41,280 nt of DNA from Rhodosorus marinus (GCA_029953675.1 JAMWBK010000015.1:1-41280), one strand, 5' to 3'. Positions 17,517-27,723 are shown, counted from the stretch's first letter. Translations and numbers: made by a program. The notes: generated from the sequence alone by a model not told the origin.

Positions 17517-18392
17517 GGGGCCAACACAGTGCGGCTCACGCAATCTTGCTCAACTCTCCCCTCACACCGCCTACCACCGCTGCTCGCGTCCGCGGCATGG
17601 GAGGCCATCTATCGCACTTGTGGTTAACCACGCTGCCATCGTCACTGGGTCACCGTCCCGATGCCTTCCAGTTCCGCTCTGCCGCACGGATCTACCTGGG
17701 TTTGCCACAAGCTCCGTGGAACTCTAATCGGCCGTCTTTCTGTCAGGGATGTGAGAGTCGGATAGATGCTTGTGGTTACCACTTCTTAGGCTCATGCGGA
17801 TTGTTGAGAGGTCTTCGTACGAGGCGTCACACTCGCTTCAAATACATTCTTAGCGAAAGCTTGACTCGGGTAGGGCACACGGTGGAGGTGGAATCGGAGC
17901 TGCCCAGATCGGTCTCGGAAACAGCGCCGCCCCGCTGTATCGCAGATCTTCTTGTCTCCGACGCTGCCGCCCGACGCTCAACATATGTGGACCTCGCGAT
18001 TACATGCCCTGTTGCCAGCGCCCATCTCACTGCTGCCGCCGGCCGCCGGGGGGCAGCCGCTTCTGCCCTTCGCCGAGTGAAGGAACGACGGTACGCTGAG
18101 AGTATGGCCAGCCTGCCTTGTGCAGAGGGTCGCTCACACCGGTTCCAGCCTTTCATTGTGGAAAGCTTTGGCCACGTGGAAAAGTCGGGTTTGGAGTGGC
18201 TGCGGAAATGTTTTGCTGAGCATCCTGTTGAATATTTGGAACTTTTGCGTCGTTTAAGCGTCTCTCTGTGGCGCTACTCGAGCAGCATGCTTGCTCAGGC
18301 GCGCCATAGGCGCCTGGGTTTGCACGCTTCCCTACCTAGTTCTTAGTCCCTTTTCACGCCTTGCGTAGCGCTTCAGGCTATGCTAATAAAGC
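17517..18392 (+). mobile_element. Family II element, 5'-truncated, best copy
   Basis: The C-terminal coding region (17546-18346) is followed by a 45-bp 3' untranslated end (CGCCTTGCGTAGCGCTTCAGG then CTATGCTAATAAAG). It serves as reference for the fragments at 3243, 6560, 6820, 11285 and 31414. Confidence 0.85.
17546..18346 (+). CDS. Zinc knuckle plus RLE endonuclease of a non-LTR retrotransposon (partial)
   Basis: This open frame of 266 codons is the C-terminal part of an ORF2. In order it has the pre-knuckle motif ARIYLGLPQAPW (about residues 47-58) and a CCHC knuckle C-x2-C-x9-H-x4-C (CQGC...H...C, about 69-88). RTRRHTRF follows, then the nuclease core IADLLVSD-(5)-STYVDLAIT, a RRVKERRYAES helix and a C-terminal tail. 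The catalytic lysine of PD-(D/E)xK nucleases is not visible, as in family III. The RT domain is absent, so the copy is 5'-truncated and the listed start is only the first in-frame codon. The frame is intact, so the insertion may be fairly recent. Confidence 0.83.
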   Translation: MLNSPLTPPTTAARVRGMGGHLSHLWLTTLPSSLGHRPDAFQFRSAARIYLGLPQAPWNSNRPSFCQGCESRIDACGYHFLGSCGLLRGLRTRRHTRFKYILSESLTRVGHTVEVESELPRSVSETAPPRCIADLLVSDAAARRSTYVDLAITCPVASAHLTAAAGRRGAAASALRRVKERRYAESMASLPCAEGRSHRFQPFIVESFGHVEKSGLEWLRKCFAEHPVEYLELLRRLSVSLWRYSSSMLAQARHRRLGLHASLPSS

Positions 18393-18746
18393 ATGAGGGT
18401 ATGGGCTGGGGGGCGAAGAAGTGGGGTTTTGAATCTTTTTCGGTCGCGAGCGTGTTTGTTTGTGGGAAGCGCTTCCTCTGGTAGTCCTTCCCCCCGCTTT
18501 TCCGGGGTGTGCCGTTGCGACTGCAACTGTCTCTCTCTCTCGTGGGGGTGCGTTGAGTCCTGGCTTCACAACCTCCCTCTTGTTCGATATCATAATCACC
18601 CCCCCCATACATCCAACCCGACTCGCCACATCAACCTCCACGACATCACGCTCAGGTCCCTGCTCGGAAGCAGGAAGCACACGCAGTTCATTCTCTCCAC
18701 AGGCTAAAACAGCCAGTAAAGCCCACAAGAACACCCAGCGATACAT
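18378..18746 (-). CDS. Short secreted protein, 3' end altered by a retroelement
   Basis: The ATG at 18746 starts a clear signal peptide (MYRWVFLWALLAVLACG). A TATA box (CTATATATG on the minus strand) lies about 120 bp upstream. The following 100 residues are basic, low in cysteine and unrecognised. A run of eight C on the plus strand (near 18599-18606) lies in the frame, and another frame is open after it, so an intron or frameshift there cannot be excluded. The last codons and the stop come from the antisense of the family II 3' end (18378-18392), so the original C-terminus is probably lost. Moderate confidence that the 5' part is a gene. Confidence 0.55.
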   Translation of the reverse strand: MYRWVFLWALLAVLACGENELRVLPASEQGPERDVVEVDVASRVGCMGGVIMISNKREVVKPGLNAPPRERETVAVATAHPGKAGGRTTRGSASHKQTRSRPKKIQNPTSSPPSPYPHALLA

Positions 18747-18864
18747 ATCGACACTTGATATCGCTAACAGACTCCACCCAACCTCGCAAGGAACCAGTCC
18801 TTCTGCAACACACCTCCACCACACCCTCCCCCAATCCGTCTTCCCCCAACAACGTCCAGACGAA

Positions 18865-18873
18865 CATATATAG
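18865..18873 (-). promoter_or_regulatory. TATA box of the short secreted-protein gene
   Basis: CATATATAG on the plus strand (CTATATATG on the minus) lies about 120 bp upstream of the ATG at 18746. It is close to the broken end of the retroelement at 18925. Confidence 0.5.
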
Positions 18874-18924
18874 AGAGAAACCAAAACCTCTCTGACAAGC
18901 TCGAACCGAACAAACGACAGGCCG

Positions 18925-21509
18925 GCCAAAATCTGCGTTGTCTTCAGTCTGAGAGCAGAGAGGGCACGACGGACCCATCTCGTACGGCCAAGGGGGCTGA
19001 TGTAAGCCGAGGTATAAGCGCAGTGAAGTACGCACTTCGAAATCCGACAGTGTGAGTGGCGGAAAGGCTGGTACGGTCATGAGCCACTGAGAGCTAATAA
19101 CCCCTCCAAGACTACGTAGGCGGGCGCGAGCGCGGGAAGATGAGACCATCTGCGCGAGGAGTCGGCCATATGCAGCACGGTGCAAGTCCCAAGAAAGGAT
19201 ATTTTGCAGCGCATCCGTGCGTGCTTGAGCTCGGCTCCCAGCGCGCTGGGAATCATCAGGAGGATCAACTGGGACTTCTTCTTCTGCGGCAACCACTGGG
19301 TCAATCTCCACTAGAACAGGTTCAGGCGCAGGACGAATCCCCGGGGCGGAGCCTCGAGAGCGGTCAAATACAGCTCGCCAGTCAGGAAGACGGGGTTGAA
19401 CGGTTTCGGGGAGACTAGTACAGGAATTCAGGGCGGTTTGGAGCTCCAGAAACAAGTCTTGGGCGCTTTCCGGTACGCTGGGAAGCAAGACACCCCGCGA
19501 GAGGCTCGCCATCAAATTGCGGAACTTCGAGATACCCAAGCTGCTCAAAGTGGGAAGTGCGGTTCCCCAGGCCCCTACTGCGGCTGCAGGTTGGACCACA
19601 ACACGATTGCAGAGGCCCAGTCCCCCCAATCGCAATGGGAGGCCTACCTGGGCGCGCACAACATCAGAGGTGGGTCGCGGCAGAGCGCTCAGCTCTTCAT
19701 CGAGAAAATACCCCAGGTCACGGAAACTTTCAGCATCCGCACGAGTGGCCAAACACCGGTCCCAATGAGTTGGAAGTGAGCGAAGCCATTAGGTTAACCG
19801 CTGACTGCAACAATACCGAAACAGCAGCAACGAGCACTGGAGAAAGCCCGGAGGTAGCCGTCGAAGCTCTGCAACCAGCTGTCTGTGCTTACCGAGGAGC
19901 TGCAGCAACTCGCCTTCAACGAAGGACGGCGACCCGTAGGGGATGCCTAAGTGGACAAAACTATCCGGTCTCCAAATATCCTGGAACGACGCAGGTACCT
20001 GCTGCTCTTGTGCAGCTACACCTCCCCAGCAGAACGATTTGTGATGATTAACCTCCAGGTCAACCCGCGAAGCCAAGGAGCGGAGACGATCATAAGCGAG
20101 CGCTAGAGTATCAGGGGGCCCCAGGAGGCGCACGTCGTCGTGGTATGCAACCGTACGAACCTGCGGGAATTCGGAGCGAAGACAAAGCAAGACGAGTTGT
20201 AGTCCACAGGCATGTAGGAAAGGGGACAAGGGATCACCCTGTTGTACCCCTGTGCGCGCCGCAAACGTGTGTGAGGAAGCGCCAAGGGTGTCATAGGTAG
20301 CCCCACGACCAAGCGGAGAATAAAGTCTACTAACAAAGGGAAAGCCTACAGGGAAGACTTCGCGCACCACGTGCATGAGAGCCGGACGAGAGACGCGGTT
20401 GAACGCATTGGTAAAATCTACAGAGAGGAGCCCAGAATCTGGGAAGTACGCCATTTCCGAACGGAGTAAAACAGACAACAACTCACAGCCACCACCATAG
20501 CCCACGCCTAACTGCACGTGCCCAAAGAAACGGCGGGATTCGGGAACCAGGATTTTCACTAACCATCGCGCCGCCAATTTGCGGACCACCTCAACCAGGC
20601 CAATAGGGCGAACAGCAGGGCTCGAGGCGTGTGGCCGGGCTTCGAAAGCAGACACAACTGCGAACGACCGACCAAGAACCACGCACACTCACACAGGGGA
20701 TCACCATTCACAAGCGCTTCGACCACCCACGCCAACGCCTTCAAACCTTCATCACTTAAGAAACGGAGATATTCCACCCGCAGCCCCGAGGGCCCTGGGG
20801 AACGGCCCTTCGGAGCATCATGAACCAACTGACGCACCGCCTCCAGATTGACCACTAACCGCGCACTGGGATGTGGCGCGGCGCGGTACTCTTCCAACAC
20901 TGATTCAAACGAGGAGTCCCAAGGGGAGCCTTCCGAGGGAAAGAGCAAACGGAGCGGTGAAGAAAGATCATCGGAGTATGGAACCACAGGTTGCCGCTGC
21001 TGGAGGATCCCGGCTGCCCGCCGCAGATCACCGCCTGCCACCGCGTGACGCGCCCGATTCTGTCGAGAAGACCTAAAAGCTGAGGAAGCGCTAGGAGAAA
21101 AGGAAGAGAGAGAAGCGAAATAAAGACGTTCGAGGTCCTCAAAGTCGCCGGAAAGGAACATTTGCAGTTTTCGGCGAGGGTGGACCCGGCGAGGATGTGG
21201 GTTGAGGGGGACGGTAGAGGAGGTGAGCACGAGGCGGGGAAAAAAGAACAAGAGTTCCCAGCGAAGAGAGCAGTGAGGGGTCGCGGCGACCTGCTGCCAG
21301 AGAAAATCCAACACCAATCCTAGGGGCTTATGAAGTCGACGAAGGAGCCGTACGGCCGTGCTCTGACGACAAAGGGGAAGGGAACCGTCCGGGTAGGAGG
21401 CGACAAGGTGCGAAAACCACGAGAGAACACGCTCATGCCAGGCTGAGCGGTCACTGGTAAACAGGGGTAACCGGGACGACACGCACGCGGAGGAGGAAGA
21501 CTCAGGCAT
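18925..21509 (-). pseudogene. ORF2 (reverse transcriptase), broken and lacking its endonuclease
   Basis: The start is the ATG at 21509. The N-terminal 230 residues are upstream of the RT. RT block GRSPGPSGLRVEYLRFL is near 20800. A frameshift lies near 20640-20600. Motif A VDFTNAFNRVSR is near 20400, TGVQQGDPLSPFLHACGL near 20230 and motif C AYHDDVRLLGP near 20130. An in-frame TAA at 19789-19791 interrupts the thumb region. The frame then continues through RTSLRLYLGLHQPPW to the first half of the zinc knuckle (CPLC, about 18970). The catalytic aspartates are kept, but the frameshift, the stop and the missing nuclease mean it is inactive. Confidence 0.83.
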
Positions 21510-21768
21510 CGGGCCTCCCCTCAGTCGGGAAGGCAGATCGAATATCCGGAGGAGGTGCCTCGGAGGGAGGCTCAGGAGCCGCACGACGCTTACGTGGGGG
21601 GCGCACGAAGGAACTAAAAGACCTGAAGAAAGTAGACACAGGGTTTTCAGCAGCGGAGTCTTGACTGAGGGTGTCTAGAGCCAGCGGATTCGGAGAGGCC
21701 GATGGTGCTTCTGCCATGTCGGTGTCACGAGCCTCGGAGACAGGGCGAGGGGAGGAAGGGGTGCTCAA
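21502..21768 (-). pseudogene. C-terminal end of ORF1 in a shifted frame
   Basis: This frame carries a basic stretch VRPPRKRRAAPEPP comparable to APPTKRPKP in the 23057 ORF1 and PPQQKRTRT at 29.8 kb, always near the ORF1 C-terminus. It is therefore the continuation of ORF1 after a one-base shift. Its stop overlaps the ORF2 start as ATGCCTGA (21502-21509). Confidence 0.7.
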
Positions 21769-22801
21769 GAGTCAGCGGCAGAAGGTCAAACGCAGGGTGG
21801 GCTTCCAGCAGGGTGGCCTCAGTGGAGAGGAAGGCCTCTAACGCGGTGCGGAGGACCCCGCGAGGAGGAAAACGCGCGAAGAGGCTCGCCTGTATGCGCG
21901 AGAGCCGCGCCGCATGAGTGTGTAGCGCAACAACCGAAGCCTGCGAGGCATCCAGGTTTTGCAAGGCCGACGGAGGAACCCAGCCGGCGTCAAAACGATC
22001 GAACTCGACAAACAAAGAGACATGAGGACGAGTCAGTATCATGTTGGCCAGAGCAGAGCGCTGGGGCGCGGGGGTGGTTACAAGCGATTGAAGGAACTGG
22101 TAAGCCGAGTCAGTAACAAGAAAACAGGCATGAGGGCCCGTGAAGTCCACATATAGGAATTCAGATGGGGCGACCCCAAGGGAGGAAGCCATGGTGTCGC
22201 GAAAATCGCGGTAGTGGACGGGCGCGCGGCCCCGACCACGAGAGGGGGTCTGGGGACGCACGTTCGTCATCCAAACAAAGTGGAACGGAGATAGTTGGCG
22301 AGAAGAGTCAATAGGGATGTGTTGTGGCATCATACGCACCATTGCCGTCGTGCGTTGTTCAGAAGAGCCCCTGCGCAGGACCTGCGAATAGGTCGCACGT
22401 GGGGCACTGGAGGGAGCAGGATTCGGGCCCGACGCGGGCCCAGGAGGCGTCTGTCCTTGAATAGGGGTAGGCCAGTCGGAATCAGGAATGACCGGAGCGG
22501 AGCGCTCGGGTCGGGTGGAGAGCAGGCCCCGCTGTACCGTGCGGATCCGCGGGGACGGGCACCGGGGGTATGGGGCAGGCGCGGAGGCGGAGAAGCGCTC
22601 CAAATAGGCGATCAGCAGGGGCAGGCGGTGTTCCTGGGAAGCAGTCACAAGAAGACTCGTCAGTTTCGAGCAGATCCCATGGGCTAACTCGTCAGCGCAG
22701 TCCGTGAGGGTGGCCGCGGTACTAAACCTGCCCACGCTGAGCTCCACGCGCGCTGAGAGAACGGCTCCGTCCGCCGGAATGGGTGGGAAAACCCCAACCA
22801 T
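21725..22801 (-). CDS. ORF1 protein of the 18.9-23 kb element
   Basis: The frame is 358 residues from the ATG at 22801; an upstream extension to 22927 lacks an ATG before it that looks better. The first 130 residues are mostly helical in appearance. A proline/serine-rich stretch follows, then a conserved region containing EFLYVDFTGPHACFLVTDSA. That block parallels LLQLDYFDHHVHVIAHHTA in the family I ORF1 (23057) and VAHVDFIASHACLLCHPDA at 33.5 kb. Non-LTR ORF1 proteins usually bind the element RNA and aid nuclear entry. A frameshift near 21730-21768 moves the end of the protein to the next feature. Confidence 0.75.
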   Translation of the reverse strand: MVGVFPPIPADGAVLSARVELSVGRFSTAATLTDCADELAHGICSKLTSLLVTASQEHRLPLLIAYLERFSASAPAPYPRCPSPRIRTVQRGLLSTRPERSAPVIPDSDWPTPIQGQTPPGPASGPNPAPSSAPRATYSQVLRRGSSEQRTTAMVRMMPQHIPIDSSRQLSPFHFVWMTNVRPQTPSRGRGRAPVHYRDFRDTMASSLGVAPSEFLYVDFTGPHACFLVTDSAYQFLQSLVTTPAPQRSALANMILTRPHVSLFVEFDRFDAGWVPPSALQNLDASQASVVALHTHAARLSRIQASLFARFPPRGVLRTALEAFLSTEATLLEAHPAFDLLPLTLEHPFLPSPCLRGS

Positions 22802-22956
22802 AACGATAGGAAGGTGTGAAAAACCGATTCCCCCACGAAACCCCCAAAAAGAGAACTTGTTCCCAACGTTTGCAACCAAAGAAAAACCACCACGACCTCC
22901 AAGGGGCGCTAGCAACCCCCAGCACACACCACACCACTAGAAGATGCGGGGGAAAG

Positions 22957-22979
22957 TCTGGGGTTACGTTAGTCTGGGG
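22957..22979 (+). repeat. 16-nt G-rich repeat, 1.4 units
   Basis: TCTGGGGTTACGTTAGTC followed by TGGGG, one full GGGGTTACGTTAGTCT unit plus edges. It lies between two retroelements in head-to-head orientation. It is the same unit as at 27802, 29671, 31383, 32002, 34595, 38997 and 40778. Confidence 0.9.
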
Positions 22980-23056
22980 TTTGGGGTTGGACTTTGGAGT
23001 TTATCGTGGTGATAAAGTTACACTTTCATTCTTTCTACGAACGCTTATCGAGTGAT

Positions 23057-24577
23057 ATGACTACTCTCGAGCCCGTGCCTCCGGATGGGGGGGGCTTTTG
23101 CACAGACGCAACGATGGAAGACCTCCCGGCCGTTAGCCTGAGGGCAGACGGACCCGAGCCTCTGCCCGTACCTGTTTCTGAGCCTACAACTGCATCTGCA
23201 CTTGACAACGACGTACCTACTCCCTTGGCTATTGACCTGAGCTGCGGAGCGCTGAAGCTGCATCTCGACGCGCCCAAGCATAAGACCCCGCTCTACAATG
23301 GGCTTATGCTGCGGTTTATGGGTCTCTTAGCCCAGGCACACGCCAATGGCACCGAGGCTCAACTCCTTCACAATCTGACTACGACGCCACAAAAAGCTGC
23401 CCCGAGGGCACAACGCCCCCTCCCTGTCTACGAACCAGCAAACTACGCCACTGCAACAGCCCGCCCGCGATCTCCCGAGACACGTGATCTCGATTCCAAT
23501 GCATTCCCAGATCTCGCAACGGCCAATGAGCAAGCACGGACAAGGACTCGAGCTCAACCTCAACCAATGAGCTGGACGACACGTGTCCGCGACAACCAGA
23601 CCCCAGCAGCTGCCAATCGCTCGTTTTTCGCGAGCATTCATGGGCTGCAGTACCAGAGCCAGAAGGACGTTGATGCATTTGTGCTACTCAATGCTCGACC
23701 TCGGGACTCCACCAGAAGCAAGGCCCATCATGCTTGGGATATCGAGCGCCTAGCCGGCCTTCAGAAAAATTCGCTGCTCCAGCTGGACTACTTTGATCAT
23801 CATGTACACGTCATCGCTCATCATACCGCCTTCCAACTACTCCGCGACGCTACCAACGCAGGGGCCTTCGAACCCACCAGAGGAGCACACCTGCCTCCTG
23901 ATCAACGTATCCAAGCTGTCAAGCTCTCTCCAACGTCACACGAATACCTGAGCATGAGGGAAAAGCTCCGTCACCAACCGGCAGACTATCCCCGCGCTGC
24001 ACTGATCCACAACCTGCTCCGCTACCGACGGATCCAGCGGATTGTTACAAATCGCAGGAGTCTCCCACCCAACAACCGAGAGGCACTCCTGGGCCACGTC
24101 AGGGCCGAGCTCGATCGCACCCTGGCCAGCCTCCACGCTCACGCTCAACGAGCACCCGACAGTTGCCTGCGCGTGCCATTCTCCGACCCTGAGCTTCCAG
24201 AGCACTCGACAACAACCGAGCGCAGAGAGCCACGCTCTCTGGACCGAACCCGGGTAGCTGACCCTCAACCGGCGGCACTGGAGAGGGAGAGTGCGGAACC
24301 CCTCGCAGCGACTACGCATAGCGCTGATTCTGCCCAAGTCCCAGCCGCTCGGGAGGACAACACGCCTGAGACGCCTGCCGCGACAGCCCGTGATCCACTA
24401 GACTCGGAGCCTGACCCCTCCACCACTAGCGATCAACCAGTGACCCCTGCAGAGCCGATGCAAGGACTTTCGACGGCCCAAGACAAGAGACAAGTGGCTC
24501 CACCCACTAAGCGCCCTAAGCCTGCCAACGCCGTCGACGACCTCACGCCCGACTCCCTCTCGTCGACTCAATCATGA
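23057..24577 (+). CDS. Family I ORF1 protein
   Basis: This 506-residue intact frame begins at the ATG at 23057 (the open frame extends upstream only with non-ATG codons). The start block MTTLEPVPPDGGG is kept in the copies at 27926 and 31308. The first 150 residues are low in structure. A conserved central region (about 195-390) contains DAFVLLNARPRD, KAHHAWDIERLAGLQ, LLQLDYFDHHVHVIAHHTA and YLSMREKLRHQP. The strand-strand-helix look of the third block would fit an RRM-like fold, which is inference. The C-terminal third is rich in proline, serine and threonine and holds a basic KRPKP motif, possibly nuclear targeting. The stop overlaps the ORF2 start as ATGA (24574-24577). The expected role is RNA binding. 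Confidence 0.87.
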   Translation: MTTLEPVPPDGGGFCTDATMEDLPAVSLRADGPEPLPVPVSEPTTASALDNDVPTPLAIDLSCGALKLHLDAPKHKTPLYNGLMLRFMGLLAQAHANGTEAQLLHNLTTTPQKAAPRAQRPLPVYEPANYATATARPRSPETRDLDSNAFPDLATANEQARTRTRAQPQPMSWTTRVRDNQTPAAANRSFFASIHGLQYQSQKDVDAFVLLNARPRDSTRSKAHHAWDIERLAGLQKNSLLQLDYFDHHVHVIAHHTAFQLLRDATNAGAFEPTRGAHLPPDQRIQAVKLSPTSHEYLSMREKLRHQPADYPRAALIHNLLRYRRIQRIVTNRRSLPPNNREALLGHVRAELDRTLASLHAHAQRAPDSCLRVPFSDPELPEHSTTTERREPRSLDRTRVADPQPAALERESAEPLAATTHSADSAQVPAAREDNTPETPAATARDPLDSEPDPSTTSDQPVTPAEPMQGLSTAQDKRQVAPPTKRPKPANAVDDLTPDSLSSTQS

Positions 24578-27500
24578 GCAGCTCCTCAGACGAATATACT
24601 CCGAACCGCTCTCGCTCATCCCGCCGTGCTCGTGCTCGTCGCCAACGACCTCCCACTTCGACGCAGTCACTCTTCGAGACCGACTCGAACGCCTGGCTCT
24701 CGTCTCTGCACGACTTCACTCTCAACGTAACCGATAATGGCAACCGCTGGTGGCAGCTGACTCAGGCTCCGACGCCTACTCGCCAATTCGTCCCCGATAA
24801 CCTGAAAACACGCTGGAACCATCTCATGTCGAAAGCCCTGGAACTTGCCCTTGATACGTCAGCGCCGAACCTGTCACGCCTGTTCATCTTCGCTCTCCCC
24901 AGTCTCGCACTCGGCTACACAGGCGACCTGGCCCCTTCTGCGCAGATGCTCGCCGTTATGGACGGAAGGTTCTCCACGGTGTGGGAACACCTTACTGCTC
25001 ACAGCAAAACCCTTGACACCAACTGTATCGTACCTCCGCCGCCTCAGACCCGCCACCGACAGAACGAGCCCTACAACTCGCCAAAGCTCAACGTATGTCC
25101 CAGTCTAGCCAACTCCTACTGGCCACCGATCTTGCCTCGAAGACTCCTGCCACCTGGCGCGTTCTGACTACGCTCTTCCCTGAGTACGAGGCCGCAACGC
25201 TCTCCTCGGAGCTTGAAGACGCCCTACAGGCAAAGCTCAACGGACTGCAACGCAATATATGGGACCCGACTTTGGCCTCTGACGAGAGCCTCCTGTCAAC
25301 GCTGGAACACCTACCGTACGCCACAGCCCCCGGGCCGAGTGGACTCAAAGCCGAACATCTGCGAAGTCTCACCATGACAACGCAACCGGTACTTGTACGC
25401 TTCCTTCGCAAGCTTGCCACCACTCCGGAGAGCTTCCCTGACGTGTTTCTCGAAGCCATGCGCAGCAACCGACTCCTCGCGAAAGACAAGCGAACGTCTG
25501 CCGAAGCTAGACAAGGGTACCCTCTTCGCCTACGCCCGCTAGGGATTCCTGAGGTACTGCGGAAGGCCGTCACCCAATGGACACTTCGCGCTGTCGCCAC
25601 GCCCCTTCGCGACTTTCTGCTCCCGGAACAACTCGGCATCTCGGTCAGCGGCGGCTGCGAACACGCCATCCACCTCGCGGAAGCCCACCTCGCAGCGCGC
25701 CCGAATGACGTGCTCCTCAAACTTGATCTCGCAAACGCGTTCAACAGAATCGACCGACGCCTCGCAAACCGTATCATCGAGCTAGCTTTCCCCGAATTGA
25801 AGTCGCTTATGACAATGAGCTACGGACCACGAGGCGAGAGCGCCCCACGCCAATTCGGATGGCGAGACAGCGATGTCGATGACTGGCTCCAGCTCCGAGC
25901 CTGGACTGGAGTCCAACAAGGCGATCCGTTGGGACCTGCTTTACACGCGCTCGCCCTTTCCCCACTCCTACGAGCACTACGAGACCGGTTTCCGAGGATC
26001 ACCCTTAGCGCAATCCACGACGACCTCACCTTACTTGGCCCTCTGAAGGACGTGAAAGAAGCGCTACACTGGAGCGAGCACCACCTCCCCGAAATAGGCG
26101 CACAACTTCAAAGGACGAAATGCGAGCTTTTTGGACTCCAACTGCCGACGACCAGACTCGTCAACAGGGAAATTCCCGACGTACATGTCACCCGGGACGG
26201 AATCCAACTTTATTCCATCCCTATTGGCACACGGACCTACGTCCAAGACGCGAACAGGAAGCTACAACGAGAACATGAAAAACTCGTCCAAGAGGTCATC
26301 CGTCTACCGACCACTGAGCTACCAATTAAACTGTGCCTATTCCGCTACTGCGCAGGACCGCGTCTAGACTTTGCTCTACGCACGCTCGCCCTACAATACG
26401 GAGCCAATCTCGCACGCGAAGCCGATCGCATCTCGCTCCTGGAACTCGACAAACTGTGCGGCTCGCTCCTCGAAGGCCAGGACCTCACAGGACCCGCAAA
26501 GACGTGGTCGAAGCGCAGATCCAGCTCCCTTGCCGATGGGGTGGCGCAGGCCTAGCGATGAGAACACGAATACAACCCCTCGCCTTCTTCAGCAGTTGGC
26601 GACAGACTCTGAAGCTCAATTGGACTGGATCTAGCCACCTAGGAGCGCTACTCGATGCCTGCACATCGACGAACCTGACCGAGCACCATCACATTCGACC
26701 CCTGCTCCACTCGACGGATCAACTTGGAGCACAACTAATCGAAGCGAGCCTCCACTCAAAACGCTGCCTGGCACGAGGAACACCGGCCCCCATACTCCGC
26801 CTAACAGAATGGCAATCGTTGGAGAGCCAAGAACAAGCAGAGAACCCGCACACACCACCCGACAGGCCCTTGATCGGTTCAACCCAAAAACTCCTCTCCA
26901 ACTGGAGTCACCGACGGGCATTCGAGGAAATGGTGGAGAACGCGGAGATCAGCGAGACGGCACGTGCGCGAATACGCTCCTGCAAGGGATCAGGAGGGGT
27001 ACTTGGCTGCGAGACTTGCCAAGGAAACACGGACGCGGCCTAAGTAGCGGAGAACTGAACCTGAGCCTTCGACAACTGTTGGGATTACCCCTGCCGGGTG
27101 TACGAATACTTGGTACGTGTACGATATGTTCCCAACCACACGACGCTGCAGGCATTCAACGCCTTCACCACTGCACCAGCTCTACCGGCAGTTGGACAAT
27201 TCGGCATAACATGGTCAGGGACGCCCTGGCGACAGTGCTGAGACAATGGCGACTAGAAGTGACAATAGAACCGACCGGACACTACCAAGGCAGTCGGCTT
27301 CGGCCTGACATTCTAGCCCGACACCCACGAACAGGCAAGCTCTACGTGATCGATGTGAAGGTGACCTCGCCTTTGCAAAGAACACACCTCCACAAAGCGT
27401 CTTGGGAGACCGGGTATGCGGCACGGAAAGCGGAAAAGTTTAAAGAGTCCAAATACCGTGACAGTATCGGAGAACATAACGACGACATCTTCGTCCCCTT

Positions 27501-27723
27501 CTGCCTGGAAACATTTGGGCAGATGGGACAACAAGCGAGTGAGTTCCTCAAGGAAGCGACTATACACCTGGATCAGCGGGCAACGCAAGTAAGTGAGGCT
27601 CGGGCGATCTTGAACCGCACTTTGTGGAAAGGAAACGCTATCCTTGCCACCCAGGCACGTCGTGTCGACGAAGCAGACTATGACATCGTCCCTATCTTAG
27701 AACGTAGCCACACAACCCATTAG
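24574..27723 (+). pseudogene. Family I ORF2 (RT, zinc knuckle, RLE), three frame changes
   Basis: The start ATG overlaps the ORF1 stop. Frames change near 25040-25090, 26480-26510 and 26990-27040, each in the same direction; otherwise the protein reads through about 1,050 codons. In order: an N-terminal region; RT block APGPSGLKAEHL (about 25325); VSGGCEHAIHLAEAHL; motif A KLDLANAFNRID (about 25715); TGVQQGDPLGPALHAL (about 25905); motif C AIHDDLTLLGP (about 26010); PCRWGGAGLA (about 26530); LRQLLGLPLPG (about 27075); zinc knuckle CTIC...HHC (27118-27175); and nuclease RPDILARH-(6)-YVIDVKVTSP (27302-27370), a good PD...DxK site. It would nick target DNA and copy the RNA in place. As written it cannot be translated as one protein. 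Confidence 0.87.

Larger units (their letters stand above)
18925..22956 (-). mobile_element. Nearly complete non-LTR element, 3'-truncated (probable family III)
   Basis: On the minus strand it has a 5' untranslated part (22802-22956), ORF1 (22801 to about 21502 with one frameshift) and ORF2 (from 21509) with RT and the start of the zinc knuckle (CPLCSQTEDNADFG). It breaks off at about 18925, before the endonuclease. The family III fragment at 13540-14170 begins at this same place (NADFGAHLL), so the two together probably represent one family. The 5' end abuts a 16-nt repeat shared head-to-head with the element starting at 22980. Confidence 0.8.

Noticed and set aside
19396-20051. Plus-strand open frames within the 18.9-23 kb element
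   Set aside because: They are antisense of a clear RT frame on the minus strand, which carries motif A, the QGDP block and HDD.
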